Below, in pieces: positions 42,406-51,123 of a stretch of 64,000 nucleotides of DNA. The stretch is taken from the NCBI GenBank assembly GCA_965226805.1, contig CBDDDW010000030.1:310001-374000 (forward strand). Reading direction: 5' to 3'. This DNA comes from CBDDDW01 sp965226805. Lineage in GTDB: Bacteria > Chloroflexota > Dehalococcoidia > Lucifugimonadales > JAGWBF01. Positions within the stretch are counted from its first letter, which is position 1. Every line of letters starts with the position of its first letter. The notes under the pieces were generated by a model. It was not told the origin of the DNA. It saw only the letters and a program-made list of their open reading frames with translations, and searched no databases. A program made the position numbers and the translations under genes.

Positions 42406-43337
42406 GCCGGTCCCAACGCCGGGCCATGATTGACCGAGAAGAACCGAAGCTGTCTCTGGTGCGCCAGTGCGCCTTGCTGGGTATCAGCCGCTCCTCGTTG
42501 TACTACCTGCCAACCGAGGCCGGCGCCGAGGACATGGAGTTGATGGCCCTCATAGACCAACAGTACCTGAAGACACCTTTCTACGGCTCCAGAAGGATGA
42601 CTGCCTGGCGCAGAAATCACGGACACTAGGTCAACCGCAAGCGGGTCCGCCGGCTGATGCAGCTGATAGGCCTGGAGGCCATCTACCGGCGTCCCAACAC
42701 CACCAAGCCAAACCCAGGGCATAAGGTCTATCCGTACTTGCTCAGGGGGCTGGAGATCAACCGGGTCAACCAGGTGTGGGCCACCGACATCACCTACATA
42801 CCCATGGCTCGGGGTTTCCTCTACTTGATGGCCATCATGGACTGGCACAGCCGCTACGTGCTGGCCTGGCGGCTGTCCAACACCCTGGAGGTAGACTTCT
42901 GTGTTGCGGCTCTGGAAGAGGCCTTGAGCAAGGGTCGGCCACAGATCTTCAACACCGACCAGGGCAGCCAGTTCACCAGCGAGGCCTTCACCAGCATGCT
43001 GCTGGCGCAAGGCGTTCAAGTGAGCATGGACGGCAGGGGCCGGTGCATGGACAACGTCTTCGTGGAACGGCTGTGGCGCAGCATCAAGTACGAGGAGGTG
43101 TACCTGAAGGCATACCAAAATGGGACTGAGGCCAGAAAAGGGATTGGGGCTTATCTGGCCTTCTACAACCAAGAGCGGCCCCATCAAGCCCTGGGCTATC
43201 GGTCACCGGGTCAGGTGTTCCATGCAGTGAGCCCACAAAGGTGTTTACTGGAACATCCACAAGCCTTACAATCGGATGAAGGTTTACGAGACACCCCAGC
43301 GGTAGACTCTCTTATTTTAGCCTCACCGCTGTCCTGA
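42402..43337 (+). pseudogene. IS3-family transposase OrfB (copy 2), nonsense mutation
   Basis: The frame runs from 42402 to a TAG at 42627-42629 (GGACACTAGGTCAACC, where copy 1 has CAG) and continues from 42657 in the same frame to 43337. The continuation holds the DDE core: VWATDITYIP, FNTDQGSQFTS and the Glu in NVFVERLWRSIKYEEVY. Apart from the stop codon the gene is complete, so the element is a near-intact pseudogene. Confidence 0.9.
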
Positions 43338-44012
43338 TGATGGGGTCCACTTGAGTTCCTTGAGGTTGCCCAGAGCAGCAGCTATTATCCTTTGTTCCTG
43401 ATGGCTCTTCTCACCGGGCTCAGGCGCTCGGAGTTGCTGGCCTTAAGATGGCAAGATGTGGATATGGAGATGGGAACCCTGTCGGTTAACCGCAGTCTAG
43501 TAAAGCTCAGGACCGGGGAGTTGATTATGGCACCCCCCAAGTCTGGAAAGCCCAGGGGGGTACATCTGCCCTTGGGAGCAGTAGCCTGCTTGAAGAGAGT
43601 GAGAGAGAGAAGGGAGGCGGATGCCCTCCGTCTCGGACAGACACTCTTGCGCGAGAGCTTAGTATTCTCCCGCCTGGACGGATCGGCTCTTCTACCAGAC
43701 TCCATCTCTCATATCTTCGGCAAGCTGGCTGCAAAGGCTGGATTCAAGGGTAGGATACGCTTCCATGACCTACGCCATACCCATGCCAGCCTCATGCTGG
43801 CGGAAGGAATACACCTCAAGGTAGTTAGCGAGCGGCTGGGGCACTCGGGGATAGGAATTACTGGAGACCTTTACTCTCATGTCCTGCCTGGTCTCCAAAG
43901 GGAAGCTGTAATGCAATGGGGTGAAAGTTTCGAGCATTTTATGGGGTCAGATTTACAAATGCTTTACATGACCGAGACATCAGACCCGCAAAAGGCTTAA
44001 TTTAGCTTTGAT

Positions 44013-44087
44013 GCCGGCGTAGCTCAGTGGTAGAGCAGCGGTTTCGTAAACCGCAGGTCAAGGGTTCGAATCCCCTCGCCGGCTCCA
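44013..44087 (+). tRNA. tRNA-Thr (anticodon CGT)
   Basis: The acceptor GCCGGCG pairs with CGCCGGC, the D arm is GCTC/GAGC, the anticodon stem GCGGT/ACCGC encloses loop TTCGTAA with anticodon CGT, and CCA is encoded. It reads ACG codons. Its 3' part is duplicated at 36220-36264, so it served as an integration site. The split integrase ends 12 bases upstream. Confidence 0.95.
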
Positions 44088-44435
44088 CATTTTAGATACA
44101 ACATTGAGACTGGTGAAGATGTTATTGTAGACTTGAGTCGGTGAAATGCTAACGAAATGCTAACGGAAATTTGAGATGGCCCGGTTAATAGCTATGAGAA
44201 TGGCCACACCAAGACATGGCGTGCCCTTCTTTGCCAAGTTGAGAGTTCTGTCTAGTGCCAAGGGTTGTCGGCAGAATGTCGGCAATTTTTCATAGCTGCC
44301 TCAAAGCTAGGGGCCGGTCAAGGGCAGGGGGCCCCTTCTATCAGACCTGTAGTGTCACTCGCGATTTCCACGGATTATCAAGGGGCATGTGGTGCTCGCC
44401 CAGTCCTTCGTCCTCTCCGATGTGGGACTTATATC
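44088..44435. other. tRNA-Thr downstream region with two kinds of direct repeat
   Basis: No gene is seen. GAAATGCTAAC is repeated in tandem at 44143-44153 and 44154-44164. TGTCGGCA is repeated with period 11 at 44266-44273 and 44277-44284, matching the doublet at 36145-36163. Both look like recombinase arm sites of an element attached to the tRNA. Confidence 0.55.
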
Positions 44436-44444
44436 TGTTGGGTG

Positions 44445-45464
44445 TCAGCGGTTTTGGACAGTTCTGGGTCCGAGAGATTGGGGTGAAGAAGCTCCTGGTT
44501 TGAGGGTTTCTCTGACCTCCTGATTGTACCGCCTCCGCCGGTCAAAAGTCTCTCGCTGTACCTCCTTCCTCTGGGCTAGAATTGCCTCCAGACGGCCTTC
44601 CAGCACGTCAGCCGGAGTTACAACCCTGAGCGCCTGATGATATCTTCGGTAGTTGTAGAACTCGACGAAGTCCCGGATGGCCGCCTCCAGGTCTTCCACC
44701 ACCTCGTATGGCACCTGGTTAATGTCGTCTTTCAGGGTTCGGTGATATCTCTCCAGCTTCCCGTTGGTCTGAGGGTGATAGGGTGCTGCCAGGACGTGGC
44801 GAATGCCCACCACCCGCATGTACTCGCGGAAGGCCCGCGATACATAACCTGAGCCATTATCTGAGAGGAGCTTGGTCCGATCCTCCAGAGGTACATCAGT
44901 CATACCAGTAGAGTCAACAGCTTCCTGGACCACCTCTATGAGGGAGTTGGCCGTCATGTCCCGTTGCACCTTCCAGGCCAAGATGAACCGGGAGTAGTCG
45001 TCCATCACCGTCACGAGGTAGTAGTAGCCCTATCCCACTACACGGAAGTAGGAGGCATCGGTGGCCCACAGCTGGTGGGGCCCTGTGGTCTTGTGCTGGT
45101 ACTCTTTGCTCGCTGCCAACTGGTATTCGATCCGTTTCACCAGACCCTCCCGTCTCAGAATACGATAGACTGTGGAGGCGGAGACCGATAGGCCTCTGTG
45201 GTCGGTGAGCGAAGCCGCCAACTGCCGGCTTCGCCAGGTCGGCATCCCACGGGCTGCCGCCAGCACTACTGCCTCCTCTTCTGGACGCAGGCGATTCCAG
45301 GGCCTCTCAGTTCCTTCCGTACCCTCCCAACTACCCTGCCGGTGCCTCCACCTCCACCAATAATACGTGCTCCTGGAAATGCCAAGCTCCCTGAGTCGCC
45401 TGTTCTTCCCTCTACCATGTCGCTCCACCTCAGCCACGACCTTCGATTGTTCCACTACGCTCAT
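44445..45464 (-). pseudogene. IS3-type transposase OrfB (copy D), nonsense mutation
   Basis: The N-terminal part reads from 45464 through RGMPTWRSRQLAASL and SYFRVVG and then stops at TAG (GTGGGATAGGGC, where copy C has TGG). The catalytic rest reads in the same frame from 45014 to 44445, with TKLLSDNGSGYVS and LERYHRTLKDD. Only this one Trp-to-stop change separates it from a complete enzyme. Confidence 0.9.
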
Positions 45465-45865
45465 GCGACGGTGCCGTTGTCGTGTAGGGGCGGCAGAGCT
45501 GTTTTTTTGAAGCGGTGCAACTCCAGGGACAACTCACCCACCAGCTGCTTCAGTTCTCTGTTCTCCCGCTTGAGCTGCTCTATCTCTTGCCGGGTCGCAT
45601 CACGCACACTGTCCCGAGTCAACCTCTCCTTCCCAGCTTCCATGAACCCCTTCGTCCAGGCGTAGTAGGAGTGGGGTTTGATTCCTTCCCGTCGGCACAG
45701 GTCATTAACGGTAGTCTCCCGTCTGAACCCCTCCAAGACGATGCGGATCTTCTCTTCAGGGGTATACTTACGGCGGGTCGCTGCACGGACCTGACGCACG
45801 AAGCTTCGTGTCTCCTGGCTTCGCTCCTCAGCTTGGCTGACCTGATCCTCTACCTGGGTCATCAA
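45461..45865 (-). CDS. IS3-type transposase OrfA (copy D)
   Basis: A 134-residue subunit identical to the copy C protein except for one Ala/Val change near residue 9. HTH and leucine-rich coil are intact, and the A-run at its end is preserved. The 4-base overlap with orfB is the same as in copy C. Confidence 0.9.
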   Translation of the reverse strand: MMTQVEDQVSQAEERSQETRSFVRQVRAATRRKYTPEEKIRIVLEGFRRETTVNDLCRREGIKPHSYYAWTKGFMEAGKERLTRDSVRDATRQEIEQLKRENRELKQLVGELSLELHRFKKTALPPLHDNGTVA

Positions 45866-45974
45866 TGACTCCTTTCACTTAGGGTTAATCTACCCCTCTG
45901 AAGGAGCCTCTACCACCCCCAACCTCTTCGGTTTTCTAGGCCTCAATAGTGTCCAATTGCGCTGACACCCTACA

Positions 45975-46390
45975 GTCCAGTTTGGTGGGCCTAGCTGGAC
46001 GGTAGGCAGAACCATTTTCGAATTGTGGTTGGGGGCTCTGTGAACGTACCGAAGCCCTCGACCCCGGTATTGGGGCGTGACAGGGCGGAGGAACGCAAGG
46101 AGCGTCGCGGTGGCTCTGTCCCCGGCTTTCAGCTCTGTCACGCCTGCTCTTGTTCTTGCGTCTTGGCCTTCACCGCCCTGTAGCCGAGGCGGGCTCGGAG
46201 AAGATGTAGACGGGGTTATGCACATCGTAGCCCAGCTTGCGGCGGGGTGTCTTCACCAGGAACATGCAGGTTACTATCGAGTTGGCTAACGGTTGGCCAT
46301 ACTGTCCGACACACGTCCAGCTTCAGGTCGGGGCTTGCGCCCTTGCCCTTCAGTCCCTTCCGTCCCCAGATTCTGCGCGACCTCCGCCTA
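45975..46390. other. Gene-free stretch beside copy D
   Basis: About 415 bases. Minus-strand frames such as YDVHNPVYIFSEPASATGR and LQGGEGQDARTRAGVTELKA look like decayed coding sequence but match no family I recognise. No repeat boundaries were found. Confidence 0.35.
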
Positions 46391-46393
46391 TCC

Positions 46394-46487
46394 CGGTATC
46401 ATCCAGCAGGCCGTTTCGCACAGCCCAGACTACTAGCTCCTGCTTCGTCTCGATCCGCAGCTTGTCCTGGATGCCGTAGATAGCATT
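46394..46487 (-). pseudogene. LuxR-type HTH C-terminal fragment
   Basis: On the minus strand the frame IYGIQDKLRIETKQELVVWA, then VRNGLLDD, is the last helix and tail of a LuxR/GerE-type helix-turn-helix regulator. It is fused out of frame directly after the hsdR fragment, with no start or sensor domain. Confidence 0.6.
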
Positions 46488-46495
46488 GCGCTCTG

Positions 46496-46633
46496 CCGCA
46501 CTTCATCGTAGCTGTTGCGCTCGGCACCAGGTGTGTCCGGCGAAATATGCGGCCCGTGGGCCGTCTGCCAGCCCAGGCCCGACAGCCACTCCAGCGCAGC
46601 CTCTTCAACTATGGACTCGGTGATGGTGGTCAT
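46496..46633 (-). pseudogene. Type I restriction endonuclease HsdR, N-terminal fragment
   Basis: An ATG overlaps the stop of the preceding gene (ATGA) and opens a frame of about 46 residues with the HsdR N-terminal signature: TESIVEEAALEWLSGLGW followed by HGP.I.PD.PGAERNSYDEV. HsdR proteins are near 1000 residues; everything beyond YDEVR is lost and a LuxR-type fragment follows. The translational overlap shows it once belonged to an operon with the coiled-coil gene. Confidence 0.75.
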
Positions 46634-47670
46634 TGTCTTGTCAAGCCATCAAGATTCTCACTCTTCAAGACTTGAACCACACTAAGAACAGCTCTGAGGC
46701 AGTCTTGAAGGGTGTTCTTAATGGAATCGGACGGTGGAGGCGTGGTTGTAGACTCAGTGCTCGCGTGGTAGTCGAAGTCAAGGCTAGCGAAGCACACGTC
46801 GATTCTAGGATTGAAAACGAACTTCCCTGGGGGCCGAAAGCGGGCAAGTTCAACGCCTGGCTCTAGTAGACGAAAGATGACAGTTCCCAGGGCTGGGAGA
46901 GGACTGATATCTCCATCATCTTCTGCGGATTCTACTTCGGCATCAACCAGGCCAACTGCCACCATATTAAGATGCCTATGTTTATCGATGTTACAGATAT
47001 CGTTGAGCTTCCGAAGAGGAAGCACCCCAGTCATCCCGTTGTATGGCTGACAATTCTCGATCAGATGGAAATCAGACAAGTTTATACCCGTCAAGTAGGC
47101 TTTCCTCTCCTCTCCTTTCCTCTCCTTTCCTCTCTTTGTCTCCTCACTTGTCATTTTGCCAAATGCTTGGCGGTTTTTCGCGATTGGAAACTGGTTGTGA
47201 CCCCCAGGTTCCTCTTGATTGGCCAGCACTAGCTGCCATACAAGGTGGTCTAAGGCGGAGCGACAGTTGTATGCGATCTCCCCAACTCTGACCGAATACT
47301 CCATCGGTACCCTAGGTTTATCCCCATGGTATACCCAGAATTCTTCGTCGCCTTGGCTGTCGACCTTCTGTTTGATGAAGGTGTGTTGAGCCTTACAGAA
47401 TGCTAAGAGGTCGGCCTCAAGCAACTTCAATTGTTCCTGTGACCGCCTGATTTTGGCTTCTACGCCTTCCAACATCGCCAAGAAGTGTTCGCCACGGATA
47501 TGTCTTTTCGGCATTCCCTCCCATATTTCTCGTTGCTGTTGAAGCTCGCGCTCCCATTCCTGGCGCTTTTGCATCCCAAGGGCACGCGTTGCCTTCAGAC
47601 GTTCCTGAAGGTCGTCCTGATCCCGAATGATTCTCTCAAGGCGCTGGTTCCGGCTTTCCTGATTAGGCAT
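46630..47670 (-). CDS. Coiled-coil protein of unknown function, coupled to the hsdR fragment
   Basis: About 346 residues from ATG 47670; GTG 47718 inside the preceding gene is an alternative start. Residues about 5-100 form a long coiled coil (RLERIIRDQDDLQERLKATR; IRRSQEQLKLLEADLLAFCK). A middle segment YNCRSALDHLVWQLVLAN resembles a motif I have seen in uncharacterised bacterial proteins but cannot name. A Lys/Glu/Arg-rich stretch (TKRGKERKGEERKAYL) is encoded by a purine-run repeat. The stop overlaps the hsdR start, which hints at a defence-linked role, though this is inference. Confidence 0.65.
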   Translation of the reverse strand: MPNQESRNQRLERIIRDQDDLQERLKATRALGMQKRQEWERELQQQREIWEGMPKRHIRGEHFLAMLEGVEAKIRRSQEQLKLLEADLLAFCKAQHTFIKQKVDSQGDEEFWVYHGDKPRVPMEYSVRVGEIAYNCRSALDHLVWQLVLANQEEPGGHNQFPIAKNRQAFGKMTSEETKRGKERKGEERKAYLTGINLSDFHLIENCQPYNGMTGVLPLRKLNDICNIDKHRHLNMVAVGLVDAEVESAEDDGDISPLPALGTVIFRLLEPGVELARFRPPGKFVFNPRIDVCFASLDFDYHASTESTTTPPPSDSIKNTLQDCLRAVLSVVQVLKSENLDGLTRQ

Positions 47671-47678
47671 ATCGTTTG

Positions 47679-48272
47679 TCAAGCAGCGATTGTGTTGCGT
47701 CGGGGCCAGGGCTTCCACTCCAGTGCCACGTGCCGTTCGCCCCCCGTCATCTCGAGGGCGCGGGAGCGTGGGACGCGGCCTCGAGAGCGTCTAAAACCGC
47801 CGTGGCCGTCGTTAAACCGGAACTCTGTTTCCTGCCAACCATCCCCCAGCAGCGGAGGCACTCGCATTGCCTCGCGGAACCCGCCGGAGACGACGGCTTC
47901 CACCATTCTGATCATTTCCTCAATCGACCCGTCGGCCGTTTCGTCGCAGGCGTCGCAGCCACAATCGGGGAATGGTTCAGTGTGCCAGGAGCCGAACCTC
48001 AAATGCAGCCCTGGAAAATCAGTGTACGCCACCACGATTGGCGCGGCTTGCGGATCATGCGGGACGAGTTTTATCGGAGGACGCGCAAGTCTTACCTTGC
48101 CCAGTTCGTCGTCAGCATCGTGTCCCTCTAATCGCTCGACCCCGAACTCCCGCTCCAGCCGGTCGAGCAACTCCGTCGCTGCGGCGTGCAGAGGCTGGAA
48201 GCGTTCCGGGTTGGTTACGCGGGAGTACGCTTCTTCGGGCGGCCCTTCGATTCCCCACCTGTCTCCGCGCAT
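47679..48272 (-). CDS. DUF6226 family protein
   Basis: A 197-residue soluble protein starting at ATG 48272 behind GGAGGG. The N-terminal YSRVTNPERFQPLHAAATELLDRLEREFGV segment fits the DUF6226 family as I recall it; the middle has TDFPGLHLRFGSW and an FPDCGCDACDE motif whose Cys could bind metal. The function is unknown. It ends just before the coiled-coil gene on the same strand and follows the permease array across 130 bases. Confidence 0.7.
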   Translation of the reverse strand: MRGDRWGIEGPPEEAYSRVTNPERFQPLHAAATELLDRLEREFGVERLEGHDADDELGKVRLARPPIKLVPHDPQAAPIVVAYTDFPGLHLRFGSWHTEPFPDCGCDACDETADGSIEEMIRMVEAVVSGGFREAMRVPPLLGDGWQETEFRFNDGHGGFRRSRGRVPRSRALEMTGGERHVALEWKPWPRRNTIAA

Positions 48273-48418
48273 GTCATTGCCCTCCGGCAAGGGTATCGAC
48301 GCAGCCCTTCGTGACGGGCTCCATCTTCATGGCTATCATCGTCTCATTATGCAGCGCTAGTCTGCAATGGGGGATACGTACTACATCAGTGCGACGTATA
48401 GCGCAGTTTGGTGGGCTA

Positions 48419-48987
48419 TCATTCGCCCTTCGCTCCGGCGATGTCCTTACGCTGAAAGAGCCAGAACGCGGCCACGCCAGCGATCAACATGTACGCCGTA
48501 ACTACGAGGAATGCATGCAGCTGGCTCGGTGGGTCTTTGAGAGCGAACAGGGTCTGCTGGGGATTGGTCGTGTGGACACCCGTCTCGATCATCCACGCTG
48601 TGACGCTGGGACCTAGCAGGAAGTCCGCCACGTTGCTGAACCAATCGAACAGGCCACCCACCGTTAGGAAAACTATTAGCTCGACGAAGAAGTACGCAAG
48701 AGACATGGCGATCCCCATGCTCGACGAAGTGGTCAGCACGGTCAGGAGAATCGCCAACATGGCGTATGGCATCAACCCGTAGATCGCCTTCCCAAACAAC
48801 ACTGCGAGGGTCGACCACTCGCCGGCATCGGCGAGCCCTCCACCGTCTTCGATGATCAGTGAAGCGGCTACAAGGCTGCTGAGCGCAATGGTAAGGGCCG
48901 CCGCGAGGGCCACGAGGATCCACGGCATCTACCTTCTGCGGAGCTTGAAGAATTCCAACGGGTGAGGCGTAGTACCGTGACGATCAT
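48419..48987 (-). pseudogene. ABC-2 permease, array unit 1 (internal deletion, frameshift, stop)
   Basis: The start ATG overlaps the stop of unit 2 (ATGA). The first codons VTVLRLTRW match the other units. Then one base is lost (TGGAATTC for TGGGAATTC), a Trp codon became TAG (AGGTAGATGCCG), and after MPWILV about 190 residues are deleted. The rest matches the C-terminal half of the paralogues (DGGGLADAGEWS; MSLAYFFVELIV; LFQRKDIAGAKGE). It is non-functional. Confidence 0.85.
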
Positions 48988-50047
48988 TCTCCCCTTGCTC
49001 CTGCCACGTCCCTGCGTTGGAAGAGCCAGAAGGCAATGACGCCGAGCACCAGGGTGTAAGCCAGCAGGACGAGAAAGGCGTGCAGCGCACCAGGCGGGTC
49101 ACTGACGGAGAACAGGCCCCCCTCGGTCGTCACCACCCCGGTTTCGGTCATCCAGGCGGTGGTGTTGGCTCCCAGCAGGAAGTTGGTCACATTGCTGAAC
49201 CAGTCGAACAGGCCACCTAGGATGCGGACGAGTATGAGCTCGGCGAAGTAGTACGCAAGAGACATGGCGATTCCCATGCTCGACGATGCGGTTAGCACCG
49301 TGAGGAACAGCGCCAGGATGGCATACGGGACCAGCCCATAGACCACCTTGCCGAACATCACCGCCGCCGTGGACCATTGAACAGCACCTACCATCCCGCC
49401 ACCATCGCTCAATGTGAGCGAAGCGGTGATCAGGCTACTGACCACGACGGTCAGAGAAACAACGAGCAGCCCGGCAACACTCAACAGCACGAGCGACAAC
49501 ACCTTCGCACTCAAGAACTGCCATCTCCCGGTGCCCATAGTCAGCGCCGTTCGCAAGGTGCCCCAGCCGTACTCGACCCCCATCGAGGACGCCCCCAGGA
49601 CCATGACGAGGAAGACGCCGATGTAATGGGCGACCCCGAGACCGTTGGCGAGACCGCCCGGAAGGACGAAGAACTCCCGGTGACGCTCCCGGTCCTCCGC
49701 TCCCGGTCCTCCGCTATCTGTTCAACGATATCCGGACAGTTTCCGCGCTCTCGTCGTTGTTCGACCCTCTTGCGAGCGTCCTCACGCATCTCGCCGATCA
49801 CCATTCCCACCTTGGCGTCGGCCGTCTCGTCGAGGATCTCGGCACACGAGATAGTGACTATTCCACCTGCATCCGGCACTCCCGAATAACCATCGTTGTA
49901 TTCGTTACCCACGTTCCCGTACGCAGCGTAGAACCCCCACAGAGTGGCCTGGACGACCAGCAGGGCTGCAACCAAAAGAATCCACGGCATCCACCGCTTG
50001 CGGACCTTGAACAGCTCCCAGCGAGTGAGGCGCAGGACGGTCAGCAT
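48984..50047 (-). pseudogene. ABC-2 permease, array unit 2 (14-base duplication frameshift)
   Basis: The gene starts at 50047, overlapping the unit 3 stop by one base (TAATG). It has the shared N-terminus (LTVLRLTRWELFKVRKRWMP) with the first membrane helix, an extracytoplasmic domain, and from about residue 115 five more helices to GARGE at 48984. A 14-base tandem duplication (49684-49711) shifts the frame after QIAEDRERR; removing one copy restores DRERHREFFVLPGG. It is a permease subunit of an ABC-2 exporter in decay. Confidence 0.88.
49684..49711 (+). repeat. Exact 14-base tandem duplication
   Basis: CGCTCCCGGTCCTC occurs twice head to tail (49684-49697, 49698-49711). Fourteen is not a multiple of three, so it breaks permease unit 2. 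Confidence 0.9.
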
Positions 50048-51123
50048 TATTCCCCCCTCGCTCCGGCGACATCCCTGCGCTGGAAGAGCCAGAAGGCAGC
50101 GGCCCCGACGACAATGATGTACACCGTGACGACAAGGAACGCATGAGTCTGGCCTGGCAGGTCACTGAGGGGGATCAGTGCTCCGTCGCCACCCGTCGCC
50201 TGGACTCCGGGTTCGGTCATCCATGCAATGACGCTGGGACCCAGCAGGAAGTCGGTCATGTTGCTGAACCAGTCAAACACATTAGTCAGGATGCCAACGA
50301 GTATCGCCTCAACGAAGTAGTAGCCTAGGCCGATCGAGATTCCCATGCTCGACGATGAGGTCAGCACCGACAAGAACAGCGCCAAGATGATGTAGGGCAC
50401 CAAGCCGTAAACTCCCTTGCCAAATATCACAGCTACGGCTGACCACGCGCCGGAGTCCATGAGTCCACCGCCGTCGGCACTGATCAGTGAGGCAGCTATG
50501 AAGCTGCTGATCGCCGCCAGCAGGGCCACTATGACAAGCCCGACGCCACTCAACAACATGAGCGTAAGCAATTTGGAAGTCAACAATTGCCAGCGCCCAG
50601 AACCCCCGGTCAACGTTGTGCGCAGGGTGCCCCAACCGTATTCGGCGCCGATGACCGAGACCGCCAAGATCATGATGAGGATGGTCCCAACACCAGAGCC
50701 TACTGCAAGTGCGTTGGCGAGGCTGCTGGGAACCACGAATCTCTCCCTCGCTTCCTGTCTTACCGATTCCCGTGCCGACAGGCCTCCGCATCTGCGTAGC
50801 TCCCAGTCAATTTCCCCGGCGAGCCCCGCTCGGTCCTCATCGCTGAGGCGCGATAGCACATCCAGCGGCACAAGCTGCTCCAGGGTATCGCCACACTTAA
50901 CGGTCAATTCGATGGGGCCGCCGTCGGGATGGGTCATCCTGGACTCAAAAGTAGCACTGAAATCCACAGCCAGGGGCGCTCGTGAGCTCTGGTAGGACGA
51001 GAAGCCGCCCCATAACGAAATCTGGGTCACAATGACAGCAATGCCCAGGAGTATCCACGGCATCCACCGCTTGCGGACCTTGAACAACTCCCAGCGGGTG
51101 AGGCGTAGCACTTGGGCTATCAT
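50047..51123 (-). CDS. ABC-2 permease, array unit 3 (intact)
   Basis: A 358-residue membrane subunit starting at ATG 51123, which overlaps the unit 4 stop (ATGA); the open frame further upstream to 51510 is antisense-like run-through. One N-terminal helix (RKRWMPWILLGIAVIVTQIS), an extracytoplasmic domain of about 100 residues with two Cys, then five helices and the C-terminal FQRRDVAGARGE. Segment GAEYGWGTLRTTLTGGSGRW is the conserved cytosolic coupling region of ABC-2 permeases. No ATPase gene is adjacent; it was perhaps lost at the IS5 junction. Confidence 0.88.
   Translation of the reverse strand: MIAQVLRLTRWELFKVRKRWMPWILLGIAVIVTQISLWGGFSSYQSSRAPLAVDFSATFESRMTHPDGGPIELTVKCGDTLEQLVPLDVLSRLSDEDRAGLAGEIDWELRRCGGLSARESVRQEARERFVVPSSLANALAVGSGVGTILIMILAVSVIGAEYGWGTLRTTLTGGSGRWQLLTSKLLTLMLLSGVGLVIVALLAAISSFIAASLISADGGGLMDSGAWSAVAVIFGKGVYGLVPYIILALFLSVLTSSSSMGISIGLGYYFVEAILVGILTNVFDWFSNMTDFLLGPSVIAWMTEPGVQATGGDGALIPLSDLPGQTHAFLVVTVYIIVVGAAAFWLFQRRDVAGARGE

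Larger units (their letters stand above)
42042..43353 (+). mobile_element. IS3-family insertion sequence, copy 2
   Basis: About 1.31 kb with ends TGAGGTGGTCCCCAAAATTC and GGGGTCCACTTGA. It is a diverged relative of copy 1 at 4965, not a recent duplicate. It interrupts the integrase gene between its core-binding and catalytic domains. Confidence 0.9.
42029..43368 (+). repeat. 15-base direct repeats flanking IS3 copy 2
   Basis: AGTTCCTTGAGGTTG occurs at 42029-42043 and 43354-43368, directly at the two ends of the IS. Deleting one copy plus the IS restores the integrase frame. A 15-base duplication is longer than the 3-5 bases usual for IS3 elements. Confidence 0.85.
39770..44000 (+). pseudogene. 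Tyrosine integrase gene split by two insertion sequences
   Basis: Three pieces make one phage-type integrase of about 400 residues. Piece 1 (39770-39800) encodes MPRGHIRQRS. Piece 2 (41515-42043) has the arm-binding part (KDSWTVYLYLGIDPDSGKKR) and the core-binding SAM-like domain to KFLEV. Piece 3 (43354-44000) has the catalytic domain: Arg in LLTGLRRSELLALRW, HDLRHTHASLML, ERLGHSGIGITGD and the nucleophile Tyr in LYSHVLPG. The IS1380 copy B and IS3 copy 2 separate the pieces. The 3' end lies 12 bases before tRNA-Thr. Confidence 0.9.
44436..45974 (-). mobile_element. IS3-type insertion sequence, copy D
   Basis: Inverted, almost identical copy of the element at 37388-38927, with the same ends. 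Its orfB has a nonsense codon. With copy C it forms a 1.5-kb inverted repeat pair enclosing 38928-44435. Confidence 0.9.

Noticed and set aside
47100..47145. CTCTCCTCTCCTTTCCTCTC low-complexity run
   Set aside because: It lies in frame inside the coiled-coil gene and encodes a Lys/Glu/Arg-rich stretch; it was kept as part of that protein rather than as a separate repeat feature.
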